39,216 nucleotides of DNA from Rhodocyclaceae bacterium (lineage in GTDB: Bacteria > Pseudomonadota > Gammaproteobacteria > Burkholderiales > Rhodocyclaceae). Below the pieces are notes generated by a model that saw only the letters and a program-made list of their open reading frames with translations, was not told the DNA's origin and searched no databases. The translations under genes and the position numbers were made by a program. Positions 1-8,329 of the stretch are shown here, piece by piece. Within the stretch, counting starts at the first letter, position 1, and each line of letters opens with the position of its first letter. Where the stretch lies: contig JAUSBB010000018.1 of NCBI GenBank assembly GCA_030652245.1, forward strand, positions 1-39,216, written 5' to 3'.

Positions 1-61
1 CGCCGCCGCCATAGCCCCCGCAAGTGGCGTGGATGTGCTGCTCGACTTTCAGCCGGACTGA
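1..61 (+). CDS. 3' end of an unidentified plus-strand gene (partial)
   Basis: A reading frame open from base 2 ends at TGA 59-61 and would encode a tail ending SGVDVLLDFQPD. It stops 6 bp before the stop codon of the convergent glycogen phosphorylase gene, which is a typical spacing for two converging genes. Only about 19 codons are visible, too few to assign a family. The open frame could be chance, so this is a tentative call resting on position and frame alone. Confidence 0.3.
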   Translation, partial: AAAIAPASGVDVLLDFQPD

Positions 62-67
62 CACGGC

Positions 68-2554
68 TTACAGCTCCACCGGCGTCGGCGTCACCCGCCA
101 GATGTCGCGGCAATATTCGCCGATGGTGCGGTCGGAAGAGAACTTGCCCATGCGCGCGACATTGAGGATGGACATGCGCGTCCAGCGTGCCGGGTCGCGA
201 TAAGCCGCGCTGACCTGCTCCTGACAGGCGATATACGCAGCATAGTCGGCAAGCAGCAGATAGGGGTCGTGCTGCAACAGGTTGTCGATCAGCGGCTGGA
301 ACACACTGCGGTCGCCGTGCGAAAACAGGCCGCTGCCGATCAGGTCGATGACCGCCTTGAGTTCCGCATTGCCGGCGTAGATGTCCCGCGGCCGGTAGCC
401 GTCGGCGACGGTGCGCTCCACCTCTTCGGCATTGAGACCGAAGAGGAAGAAATTGTCGGCGCCGACCTCTTCGCGGATTTCGACGTTGGCGCCATCGAGC
501 GTGCCGATGGTCAGCGCCCCGTTCATCGAGAACTTCATGTTGCCGGTGCCCGAAGCCTCCTTGCCGGCAGTCGAAATCTGCTCTGACAGATCGGCGGCCG
601 GATAGAGCCCATGTCCCAGCTTGACGCTGAAATTGGGCAGGAATACCACCTTCAGGCGGCCGGCGACATCGGGGTCACGGTTCACCACCTCGCCCACCGC
701 GGTGATCAGCCGGATCATCAGCTTGGCTAGAAAATAGCCGGGGGCCGCCTTGCCGCCGAAGATAAAGGTGCGCGGGACGATATCCGCGGCTGGATTAAGC
801 TTGATACGGTTGTAGAGCGTGATGATGTGCAGCACATTGAGGTGCTGGCGCTTGTATTCGTGAATGCGTTTGGCCTGCACATCGTAGAGACTGGCCGGAT
901 CGACGTCCACGCCGCAGCGCTGCTTGATCGCCGCCGCCAGCGCCGCCTTGCGCTCGTGCTTGATCTGCCGCCAGTGTTCCTGAAACGCCGGATCGTCGGC
1001 GTAATGTTCCAGCGCCCGCAATTTTGACAGGTCGTGTTCCCAGTCGGAACCGATGGTTGTCGTCAGCAGGCTGGCCAGGCCGGGGTTGCTGAGCATCATG
1101 AAGCGGCGCGGCGTGACGCCATTGGTCTTGTTCTGGAACTTCTCCGGCCACAGCGCGTAAAAATCGCGCAGCACGGTTTCCTTGAGCAGGCGCGAATGCA
1201 ATTCGGCCACGCCGTTGATGGCAAAGCTGCCGACGCAGGCCAGATGCGCCATGCGCACATAGCGCGGGCCGCTTTCGTCGATGATCGACAAGCGTTCCAC
1301 GCGAGTGCTGTCGAACGGAAAATGCAGGCGCACCTCGTCGAGGAAGTGTGAGTTGATCTCGTAGATGATTTCCAGATGGCGCGGCAACAGGTTCTCGAAC
1401 AGTGAGATTGACCACTTTTCCAGCGCCTCGGGCAGCAGGGTGTGATTGGTATAGGCAAAGGTCTGTCGGGTCACCGCCCACGCCGTATCCCAGTCCAGAC
1501 CCTGCTTGTCGATCAGCAGGCGCATCAATTCCGCCACGGCGATGGCCGGATGGGTGTCATTGAGCTGCACGCTGAACTTCTTGTGGAAATCCTCAATCGG
1601 CATACCCGTACTGTGGTGGATGCGCAACATGTCTTGCAACGAACAGGTGACAAAGAAATGCTGCTGCAAGAGACGCAGACGCTTGCCAATTTCGGGCTCA
1701 TCGTTGGGATAAAGAACCTTGCTGATGGTTTCCGAGCGTACCTCGCGGGTCACCGCGCCGTAGTAGTCACCGCGATTGAAGGCGTGAAAATCAAAACCTT
1801 CGGCGGCCTCGGCGCTCCACAGGCGCAACAGATTCACCGTGCTGACGCCGTGCCCGAGGATGGGCGTGTCGATGGCCACGCCGAGAAAGGTCTCGCCGGG
1901 CACCCAGCGCACGCGGAAACGGTCCTGCTCATCGACATATTGTTCGGTGTGACCGCCGAGTTTTACTTCATAGGCGACATTGGGTCGCCGTACTTCCCAG
2001 GGATTCCCGTAACGCAACCAGTTGTCGGTGGTTTCGACCTGCTTGCCGTCGCGGATGGCCTGGGTGAAAATGCCGAATTCATAACGAATACCATAGCTGA
2101 TCGCGGAAATCTGCAGGGTCGCCAGCGAATCCATGAAACACGCCGCGAGACGACCAAGACCGCCATTGCCCAGCCCAGGCTCTTCCTCATACTCGATCAG
2201 TTCATCCAGATCAACACCGAGACCGGCCAGTGCCTTGCGCGTGGGTTCTTCAATGCCGAGATTGAGCAGGTTATTGCCGAGGAACGGGCCAGGCAGGTAT
2301 TCGGCCGAGAGATAGCAAACGGTGCGCGGATTGAGCTTCTTGTAAGTGTGGATCGTGCTGACCCAGCGGTGCAACAGGCGGTCGCGCACCGTGAACGCCA
2401 GCGCCTTGTATTTGTCGTCGGGCGAGGCGACCTCAAGAAAGCGTCCTTGCACATAGAAAAGATTGTCGAGAAAGGCCAGCCGGATGGATTCCTCGGACAG
2501 CCCGGTGCGGATGCTTAGATTGTCGGCATCCGCTGCGCGTTTGGTCTTGGCCAT
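68..2554 (-). CDS. glgP: glycogen/starch/alpha-glucan phosphorylase
   Basis: This enzyme phosphorolyses terminal alpha-1,4-glucosyl units of glycogen to glucose-1-phosphate in the cytoplasm, using pyridoxal phosphate. The 828-residue protein has the usual length for the family. It carries the N-terminal YLSAEYLPGPFLGNNL and GLGNGGLGRLAACFMDS motifs and, around residue 665, the PLP-lysine motif EASGTGNMKFSMNG followed by GTLDGANVEI. The ATG at 2554 (MAKTKR) is chosen because GGAGAG lies 5 nt upstream. A TTG at 2572 is also in frame but sits in the loop of the hairpin that holds that ribosome binding site. The gene is separated from glgX and malQ by the sox cluster, but all three act in alpha-glucan breakdown. 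Family assignment is secure. Confidence 0.97.
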   Translation of the reverse strand: MAKTKRAADADNLSIRTGLSEESIRLAFLDNLFYVQGRFLEVASPDDKYKALAFTVRDRLLHRWVSTIHTYKKLNPRTVCYLSAEYLPGPFLGNNLLNLGIEEPTRKALAGLGVDLDELIEYEEEPGLGNGGLGRLAACFMDSLATLQISAISYGIRYEFGIFTQAIRDGKQVETTDNWLRYGNPWEVRRPNVAYEVKLGGHTEQYVDEQDRFRVRWVPGETFLGVAIDTPILGHGVSTVNLLRLWSAEAAEGFDFHAFNRGDYYGAVTREVRSETISKVLYPNDEPEIGKRLRLLQQHFFVTCSLQDMLRIHHSTGMPIEDFHKKFSVQLNDTHPAIAVAELMRLLIDKQGLDWDTAWAVTRQTFAYTNHTLLPEALEKWSISLFENLLPRHLEIIYEINSHFLDEVRLHFPFDSTRVERLSIIDESGPRYVRMAHLACVGSFAINGVAELHSRLLKETVLRDFYALWPEKFQNKTNGVTPRRFMMLSNPGLASLLTTTIGSDWEHDLSKLRALEHYADDPAFQEHWRQIKHERKAALAAAIKQRCGVDVDPASLYDVQAKRIHEYKRQHLNVLHIITLYNRIKLNPAADIVPRTFIFGGKAAPGYFLAKLMIRLITAVGEVVNRDPDVAGRLKVVFLPNFSVKLGHGLYPAADLSEQISTAGKEASGTGNMKFSMNGALTIGTLDGANVEIREEVGADNFFLFGLNAEEVERTVADGYRPRDIYAGNAELKAVIDLIGSGLFSHGDRSVFQPLIDNLLQHDPYLLLADYAAYIACQEQVSAAYRDPARWTRMSILNVARMGKFSSDRTIGEYCRDIWRVTPTPVEL

Positions 2555-2559
2555 GCGTT

Positions 2560-2578
2560 CTCTCCCTGTCAAGGAGAG
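2560..2578 (-). promoter_or_regulatory. hairpin holding the glgP ribosome binding site
   Basis: Read on the minus strand, CTCTCC (2578-2573) and GGAGAG (2565-2560) form a perfect 6-bp stem around a 7-nt loop. The 3' arm is the Shine-Dalgarno sequence, 5 nt before the ATG at 2554. A folded leader would hide the ribosome binding site. The pairing is seen directly; a regulatory role is inferred. Confidence 0.45.
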
Positions 2579-2614
2579 TCATTCTGCACCAATCACGCAC
2601 GCAAGCAAAATGGC

Positions 2615-2637
2615 GCCGTCCCGCCAGCGCCGACTTT
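2615..2637 (-). repeat. dispersed 23-bp repeat, copy a
   Basis: On the minus strand this reads AAAGTCGGCGCTGG followed by CGGGACGGC and is identical to copies b (15105-15127) and c (35534-35556). It lies in the 100-bp gap between the end of the DsbC-like gene and glgP. In this copy GGCGC (2631-2627) can pair with GCGCC (2616-2612) ahead of ATTTTGCTT, so it might also act as a weak terminator of the sox transcript. Confidence 0.8.
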
Positions 2638-2676
2638 CGGGGCGACTGAATAATCTATCCAACTTAACTTGCTGGC

Positions 2677-3393
2677 TTACTTTGCACCCGATGCCACAAG
2701 CTGCTGCTCGATCAGATCGGTGGTCATGATGCCCGGCTTCATCAGACCGTCCTCGAAGATCAGCGTAGGGGTTACGCTGACCCGGCGATCTTTCGCCAGC
2801 GCGGCGATTTTGGTCAATGCGGCGGTATCGCATTTCTTCTCCGCCGTCGGCGTCACGCCGCGCAACATTGTGTCGTCCCATGCCTTGAGTCGGTCGGGCG
2901 AGCACCAGATGGCGCGATTTTTTTCTTCGGAACCGTTCAGCAATGAGAGCGGAAAGATGTATGTGGTCAAGTTGTCCAGATTGACCATTTCCTTTTCCAG
3001 TCGCTTGCAAAAGGAGCAGTTCGGATCGGCAAAGACGACCACTTTTCGGCTGCCATTGCCCTTGACGCGCTTGAGCGCAAGATCGAGGGGCAAGGTGTTC
3101 AGATTGACCGCAAACAGCGCCTTTTCCCTTGCTTCGGTCAGGTTCTGCATGGTGCGCATGTCAATCACGCTGCCGGAAATAAGGTAGTTCAATTTCTCGT
3201 CGGTATAAATCAACTGGTCATCAAAAACCACTTCGTACAAGCCGAAATAAGGCGTTTTGGTGACACTGACGAGCTTTTGATACGGAAATCTCTTTTGCAT
3301 CGCGGCGCTGATGCTGGCTTCGCTGGCCAAGGCCGTATTGGCGATAAAGATGGTCAGCAAGGCAAAACCAGAGAATGGTTTCATGATTTTCAT
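2677..3393 (-). CDS. DsbC-family periplasmic thiol-disulfide protein
   Basis: The 238-residue protein has a signal peptide (about 1-23, ending TALAS), a DsbC-like dimerisation region (about 25-90) and a thioredoxin-fold domain with redox pair C126-S-F-C129 in FADPNCSFCK. A cis-proline motif (SVTPTLIF) and two further cysteines (IWCS, KKCD) match the second, structural disulfide of DsbC. E. coli DsbC has CGYC instead of CSFC. The start overlaps the DUF302 gene by 4 bp (ATGA), so they are probably translated together. As the last gene of the sox cluster it may keep cysteines of periplasmic Sox proteins such as SoxY reduced or correctly paired. That role is inferred from position. A general isomerase role is the alternative. 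Confidence 0.85.
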   Translation of the reverse strand: MKIMKPFSGFALLTIFIANTALASEASISAAMQKRFPYQKLVSVTKTPYFGLYEVVFDDQLIYTDEKLNYLISGSVIDMRTMQNLTEAREKALFAVNLNTLPLDLALKRVKGNGSRKVVVFADPNCSFCKRLEKEMVNLDNLTTYIFPLSLLNGSEEKNRAIWCSPDRLKAWDDTMLRGVTPTAEKKCDTAALTKIAALAKDRRVSVTPTLIFEDGLMKPGIMTTDLIEQQLVASGAK

Positions 3394-3887
3394 TTGAGGT
3401 TCAGCGCCTCGCGGGCAATTTTGTCCAGCAGCATCTCGACTTCCTTGAGCGCGGCCTTGGAGGCGGGGCTGCCATCCGGGCTGTGCGGGGGGCGATAGGC
3501 GACATACACCTTCTTGGGTTCAGCCGCGGTGCTGTAGAGGAGGATGGTGTAGGGACAGAACGCGATGTTGTGCGGGTCGGCCTCCATGGTCTTGCGCGAG
3601 AGCACCGCGCTGCAGAACGAAAACGTCTGGGCCTGATCGTCACCGAAAATTTTCTTGGTGGTGCCGAGGTCTTTGCCGGTGCGGTCGAGCATCTGGCCGA
3701 CGTGCGAGTTCTGGTCGATGACGAATCCTCGGCTGTTGATGGCATTCATGAGGTCGTCGCGCGCATATTCATATTTTTGTTCCGCCGCATAGCGCACCAC
3801 CGAGGCGGGCTCTGCTGCGCCAGCCAGCAGTGCGTAAGAAGCGAGCAGCGTGAGGGCAAATAACGGAAGGAGAGTCTGTCTGGTCAT
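3390..3887 (-). CDS. DUF302 domain protein, secreted
   Basis: The 165-residue protein has a signal peptide of about 24 residues (LLAGAAEP) and then a DUF302 domain. Recognisable blocks are VGQMLDRTGKDLG, TFSFCSAVLSRKTMEADPHNIAFCPYTI and VYVAYR. Two cysteines, in FCSA and FCPY, are in the positions usual for the family. The biochemical role of DUF302 is not established; members often sit beside sulfur-oxidation or metal genes. AGGAG precedes the ATG at 3887 by about 9 nt. The gene lies 55 bp after the YeeE/YedE gene and overlaps the DsbC-like gene by 4 bp. A periplasmic partner in sulfur handling is a guess from context. Confidence 0.85.
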   Translation of the reverse strand: MTRQTLLPLFALTLLASYALLAGAAEPASVVRYAAEQKYEYARDDLMNAINSRGFVIDQNSHVGQMLDRTGKDLGTTKKIFGDDQAQTFSFCSAVLSRKTMEADPHNIAFCPYTILLYSTAAEPKKVYVAYRPPHSPDGSPASKAALKEVEMLLDKIAREALNLK

Positions 3888-3942
3888 GGTTGATTGCTCC
3901 TGCAGTGTGTGGGTTGAGAACGCTCTGGGAAAAGCCGGTTTG

Positions 3943-5049
3943 TCATGCTTCCCGCATCATCAATGCGGTCTGGATTTTCATGGTGATGGCAGAGCCGGCG
4001 ACGATGGAGGCCAGCGCCAGGAAGGAACCCAGCGCGAGGGTGGATACGCCGGTGACGCCCTGCCCGATGGTGCAACCCATGGCGGTGACGCCGCCAAAGC
4101 CCATCAGCATGGCGCCGACGATGTGGTTGATCATGTCCTGGGCCGATGAAAAGTATTCCCAGCGGAATGATCTGGAGATCAGCGCATACAAAAACGAGCC
4201 GATGCCCACGCCGAAGATGCTGGCGACGCCAAAGGTGATGACGTTCGAAGTGTCGGTCCAGTAACCAAAATATTCCAGCGTGTAAGCGGTCGGCGCGACG
4301 AATGACATCGATTCGGCCAGGCGGGAATTGGTGCCGAAATAGGCCATCTCCAGCGTATCCGGATTTTCCGCCAGGCCGATATGGCCCGTGAGATACCAGC
4401 CGCCGACCACGATCAGGCCGATGACCAGGCCGGCCAGCTTGTTGTCCAGTTCCTGACGGAACTCCTGGTCCTTGAATACGAAAATCAGGATGGCCAGGGC
4501 AATTGCGCCGGTTACCGCCAGTTGCATGGATTGCATGCCGCTGCCACCGGACAGCAGTGCGGGGAGTGTCTGGCCGTGATCGAAATGCATCGAGACGCTG
4601 GGCGCCTGCAGCACATTCACGCGGAATGCGCCCAGGATGCCCTTCAGCGTCGCGATGGCCGCAAAGCCCATGAATACCAACACGACCAGTGATTTCAGGT
4701 TGCCGCCACCGACGCGCACCAGGGTTTTATTGCCGCAGCCCGAGGCGAGCGTCATGCCGACGCCAAAACAGAGTCCGCCGACCATGAAGGCCAGCCAGGG
4801 GAAATTGTTGCCGGTATAGATGGTTTTCGATAAATCGATGTAAGCAAAATACGCCAGCGCATTGACACCGATCATGGCGACGGCAATCGCCAGCAGCCAG
4901 GCGCGCGCGCGCCCCCAGTGCCCCATGTTGACGACATCGGAAACGGCGCCCATGGTGCAGAAGCTGGTTTTGTTGGCGATGAAGCCGAAGACGATTCCCA
5001 GGGCGAATCCCCACCCGACGACCGTTGTTGCGAGACTTGATGCAGCGAT
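3943..5049 (-). CDS. YeeE/YedE-family sulfur-compound transporter
   Basis: This is a hydrophobic protein of about 368 residues with multiple membrane segments. It has the cysteine motifs of the family: SFCTMGAVSD near the N-terminus, LASGCGNKTLVRVGGGN, and AMGCTIGQGVTG near the C-terminus. Characterised relatives import thiosulfate or other sulfur compounds through membrane cysteines, so uptake or release of a Sox substrate or product is likely. The first ATG (4953) lies inside the conserved FCTMGA motif and would remove the first membrane helix. The same frame runs upstream as VVGWGFALGIVFGFIANKTSFCT to an in-frame TAA, with GGAG at 5060-5057. Only ATC codons (5052, 5049) are in a suitable start position, so the true start is uncertain. 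An annotation using canonical starts would give 3943-4953. Confidence 0.85.
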   Translation of the reverse strand: MAASSLATTVVGWGFALGIVFGFIANKTSFCTMGAVSDVVNMGHWGRARAWLLAIAVAMIGVNALAYFAYIDLSKTIYTGNNFPWLAFMVGGLCFGVGMTLASGCGNKTLVRVGGGNLKSLVVLVFMGFAAIATLKGILGAFRVNVLQAPSVSMHFDHGQTLPALLSGGSGMQSMQLAVTGAIALAILIFVFKDQEFRQELDNKLAGLVIGLIVVGGWYLTGHIGLAENPDTLEMAYFGTNSRLAESMSFVAPTAYTLEYFGYWTDTSNVITFGVASIFGVGIGSFLYALISRSFRWEYFSSAQDMINHIVGAMLMGFGGVTAMGCTIGQGVTGVSTLALGSFLALASIVAGSAITMKIQTALMMREA

Positions 5050-5083
5050 GATTTATCTCCTTGTTCCGATGATCAATGTTTGT

Positions 5084-6799
5084 TCAGGCGATACCGTCGT
5101 TGCCTTTGATGCCGATCAGTTTCGGCAGGTTGAGCTTGCGCGGTGTGATGACCTTCTTGTCGCGCAGGTAGCCGGCCACGACGTCCCATACCGGCTCGCC
5201 GGTCGCGCCTTCGGCCACCGGCGCCCAGCCGGCCACCTTGTATTTCTTGTTGGGGTCGAGCGGCTTGCCCTTGAGCATCATGTTGTTGATGCGCTTGCCC
5301 ATGCCCTGGCGCAAATCGCAGGTATAGCCGATGCCGCCGACCCGCACCATGTCGCCGCCCTGCTGCTTGTAGGGGTCGGGGTTGAACAGGTTGTCGCAGA
5401 CATCCTCCATGATGTCCTTGATGGTTGCGCCGGTCATTTCGGTCAGCGTGGTCTGCGGGTAGGTGATCGCGGTCTGGTCCATCAAGTGTTCCAGCGTGAT
5501 GGTTTGACCCGACAATAAGGAAGTACCCCAGCGGAAACCGGGGGAGAAAGCTGCATCCGCGCCCTTCACCTCCATCAGTGCATCCAGGATCAATTGATCA
5601 AAGGTGCCGTTGAAGTTGCCACGGCGGTAGAGCGTTCCTTCGGTGACGGCCAGCTTTTCGGCCAGCTTGGCCTCATAGGGTGCGCGCACCTTCTTGATCA
5701 GCGCCGCCATTTCGGCATCCGGTTCGATCAGATTGGCGAATACCGGTAGCAACTTGTATTTGAAGCCGGTGACCTTGCCGCCCTTGACGTCCAGATCCAG
5801 CACGCCGAGGAACTTGCCGTTGGATCCGGCATTGGTCACCAGCGTCTGGCCACCGGGATTCTTGACAATCGATGGCGCGGGTATGCCGTCGTGGGTATGG
5901 CCGCCCATGATGGCGTCGATGCCGCTCACGCGTGCGGCCATTTTCAGATCCACATCCATGCCGTTGTGCGACAGCACCACCACCACTTGCGCACCCTTGG
6001 CGCGCGCTTCGCCGACTACCTTCTGCATGTGGTCGTCCTGGATGCCGAAGCTCCAGTCCGGGATCATATGGCGCGGGTTGGCGATGGGGGTATAGGGGAA
6101 CGCCTGACCGATGATGGCGACCGGGATACCGTTGATCGGCCTGATGACATAGTGCGGGAAAACCGGGTCGCCGAAATCGTTGGTTTTGATGTTTTGCGCA
6201 ACGAAATCAAGCTTGCCCTTGAAATCGTTGTCGATGATTTGTTGTACCCGTTCGGCGCCCAGGGTGAACTCCCAGTGGCCGGTCATCACATCGACGCCCA
6301 GCAATTTGCAGGCGTCCACCATGTCCTGCCCCTTGGTCCACAGGGCAGTGGCGGAACCCTGCCAGGTATCGCCGCCGTCCAGCAGCAAGGCCCCCGGGCG
6401 GCTGGCGCGGATTTTCTTCACCAGGGTCGACAGGTGGGCGAAGCCGCCGACCTTGCCGTAGGTGCGCGCGGCCTTGTCAAAGTCCAGAGAGGTGAAGGCA
6501 TGCGCATCGATAGTGCCGGGACGGATGCCAAAGGATTTCAGCAGTCTTTCGCCGACCAGATGCGGCGGACGGTTCAGGCTTTCTCCCAGGCCGATATTGA
6601 CGTTGGGTTCGCGAAAGTAAATCGGTTGCAACTGCGCATGGCAATCGGTGAAGTGCAGCAGCGAGACATTGCCGAAGCTTGGCAGGTCGTAGAAATTCCT
6701 GGCATTGCCTGCAGACAAGGCATGCCGGCTGTTCAATGCAAAACCGGCGGCGGAAGCCACCGCCAGGACTTGCATAAATTCGCGACGATTCATTGACAT
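5084..6799 (-). CDS. soxB: thiosulfohydrolase SoxB
   Basis: SoxB hydrolyses the terminal sulfonate from SoxY-bound cysteine S-thiosulfonate in the periplasm, releasing sulfate. The 571-residue product has an N-terminal MNRREFMQVLAVASAAGF segment, a twin-arginine signal consistent with folding before export. Dimanganese-site motifs of the 5'-nucleotidase fold follow: HFTDCHAQL (about residue 50), LLLDGGDTWQGS, MTGHWEFT, VLSHNGMD and GGHTHDG. The C-terminal domain has the SPGFRWGTS block. The ATG at 6799 is chosen because AGGG lies about 10 nt upstream; the in-frame extension above it adds only non-conserved residues. The gene lies 109 bp after soxXA, with a strong hairpin in the gap. Confidence 0.97.
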   Translation of the reverse strand: MSMNRREFMQVLAVASAAGFALNSRHALSAGNARNFYDLPSFGNVSLLHFTDCHAQLQPIYFREPNVNIGLGESLNRPPHLVGERLLKSFGIRPGTIDAHAFTSLDFDKAARTYGKVGGFAHLSTLVKKIRASRPGALLLDGGDTWQGSATALWTKGQDMVDACKLLGVDVMTGHWEFTLGAERVQQIIDNDFKGKLDFVAQNIKTNDFGDPVFPHYVIRPINGIPVAIIGQAFPYTPIANPRHMIPDWSFGIQDDHMQKVVGEARAKGAQVVVVLSHNGMDVDLKMAARVSGIDAIMGGHTHDGIPAPSIVKNPGGQTLVTNAGSNGKFLGVLDLDVKGGKVTGFKYKLLPVFANLIEPDAEMAALIKKVRAPYEAKLAEKLAVTEGTLYRRGNFNGTFDQLILDALMEVKGADAAFSPGFRWGTSLLSGQTITLEHLMDQTAITYPQTTLTEMTGATIKDIMEDVCDNLFNPDPYKQQGGDMVRVGGIGYTCDLRQGMGKRINNMMLKGKPLDPNKKYKVAGWAPVAEGATGEPVWDVVAGYLRDKKVITPRKLNLPKLIGIKGNDGIA

Positions 6800-6843
6800 G
6801 TGAAAACACCCTGTGCGATCAAAGATTGCCCTGACGGGCATGC

Positions 6844-6875
6844 AGCCAGGCAATCGGAAAACCGTTTGCCTGGCT
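6844..6875 (-). promoter_or_regulatory. long intercistronic hairpin between soxXA and soxB
   Basis: Arms AGCCAGGCAA (6844-6853) and TTGCCTGGCT (6866-6875) are perfectly complementary. Inside them a T/T mismatch is followed by a CGG/CCG stem closed by an AAAA loop, giving 13 paired bases. No T-run follows on either strand, so it does not look like a factor-independent terminator. It could set mRNA processing or stability between the upstream sox genes and soxB. The structure is seen; the function is inferred. Confidence 0.6.
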
Positions 6876-6908
6876 CCTGTTATATCCGCGGTTTTATCTT
6901 GGACGCAT

Positions 6909-8171
6909 TCAATGCCGAATGCCCGGCACGCTGATTTTTATGCCTTTATTGAGCGCGGAAAGCGTCAGCTCCAGGTCGCCGTACTCGGCGGAACCAGGCT
7001 GGAGTTCGTTGGCGCGAACCGACACGTTGCACCATTGGAAGCGCTTGTTGATATCCCAGATTTCCGTGCGGCTGGTGCGCCAGGTGGGGAAATGACCCTG
7101 CTGGCCGCGAAACTCACCCAGCCACTGACCGCGTATCCATTTACTGCCGCCTCGTTCCGCGGTGTGGCAGTCAACACAGGCCAAATTCATTTGCCCGATT
7201 TTGGTGTTGAGCAGTTTGGTGCCGCGCTGGATTGCCAGCTTGTGCGCTTTTGATTGGGTATCAACATTGATCGGCTGGCCATTGGCCAGATAGCGCATGT
7301 AAATGGAAAGCGCAATGTTCTGATCGCTTTGCAGCAGGAATTCATCGCCCGTGGTGGCGCGAGCATGGCGGGTCACAAACTCCTCCACCCCAATGACCTT
7401 GCGCAGCCGAGGTTCGTATTTGGGCATGGCCGCTGCCCAGTTCTTGAACATCCGTTCCGGCTCGGCGTGGCAGGAGGCACAGGATTGTTTCCTGGGACCT
7501 GCCCTGGCGTACAACACCTTGCCTTTCTCCATTGCGGCCATGGCTTCATTGACAAACGGGTCAAGGTTATCCCGTTCCTCTTTGGGGACTGGGCGCGTCG
7601 TGGGGTTTTCCAGGTCGTCCCTGAACTCGGCGGGCGAATTCTGCGTCTTGAGGAATGCCACCATATCCTTGATTTCTTCTACGCTGAAGAGCTTGTGCGC
7701 CCCCCACGGCGGCATCACTGAATTGGGATTTGTATTACGCGGGTCGAAGATGTAATTAAAAATATATTCGTCGCTGCGGCCCCAGATGGCGTGCGTGGAA
7801 AGATCGAAGCCGACGTTGCCGGGCAGCGATGGCGTTGGCTTTCCCATGACGTGACAGGCCAGGCAGCTCCCGCCGCGCGCGCGATCGAATGCAAGTTTCT
7901 CGCCTTTTTTGGGATCGCCTTCGATGGCGCCTTCGATCTTGATGGGTTTGCCGATAGGCGAGGGAACCATCTTCGTCAGCGTGGAAAATTCGCTCCATAG
8001 GGTTTCCGGCCAGCCTTTGTAGCGCTCCCACGGCGTTGCGTAAGCGGAATTCTTCAGCTCCAGTTGGGTTGTTTTTTTCCCCTTGGCTGCTTCACTGGCC
8101 GAAGTGGGCGCGACGATTGAAAAGCAAAGCGCAAAAGTAAACAGCGTGAGCTGCGAATCATTTCTTTTCAT
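6909..8171 (-). CDS. soxXA: SoxX-SoxA fusion, tri-heme cytochrome c
   Basis: SoxXA oxidatively joins thiosulfate to the SoxY cysteine in the periplasm. Here both subunits are in one 420-residue chain. A signal peptide (about 1-26) is followed by a SoxX-like cytochrome (about 30-180) with C103-L-A-C-H107 and a likely axial Met153 in SVMPPWG. The SoxA-like part (about 190-420) has C231-A-S-C-H235 and C332-V-D-C-H336. It ends with the family block FQWCNVSVRANELQPGSAEYGDLE, in which C381 matches the catalytic, persulfidated heme-ligand cysteine of SoxA. The reading frame is continuous through the junction (EFRDDLENPTTRPVPKEE), so this is a true fusion. The start has GGGGAAAG just upstream. There are 158 bp between this start and the soxZ stop, with nothing recognisable in them. 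Confidence 0.9.
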   Translation of the reverse strand: MKRNDSQLTLFTFALCFSIVAPTSASEAAKGKKTTQLELKNSAYATPWERYKGWPETLWSEFSTLTKMVPSPIGKPIKIEGAIEGDPKKGEKLAFDRARGGSCLACHVMGKPTPSLPGNVGFDLSTHAIWGRSDEYIFNYIFDPRNTNPNSVMPPWGAHKLFSVEEIKDMVAFLKTQNSPAEFRDDLENPTTRPVPKEERDNLDPFVNEAMAAMEKGKVLYARAGPRKQSCASCHAEPERMFKNWAAAMPKYEPRLRKVIGVEEFVTRHARATTGDEFLLQSDQNIALSIYMRYLANGQPINVDTQSKAHKLAIQRGTKLLNTKIGQMNLACVDCHTAERGGSKWIRGQWLGEFRGQQGHFPTWRTSRTEIWDINKRFQWCNVSVRANELQPGSAEYGDLELTLSALNKGIKISVPGIRH

Positions 8172-8329
8172 GACTTTCCCCTATATCTGCTGCGTGTTGC
8201 AAGCAACCTTGATCGGAAGCGCATAAGCACTCCCACCAAAGCTCCTGCAACACCCCAAGGATTTATTCAGGCTTGAGCAAAGCTCGCGCGGACACCCAGC
8301 ATCCGGACAAGCCGATATGGATTCGCTGC

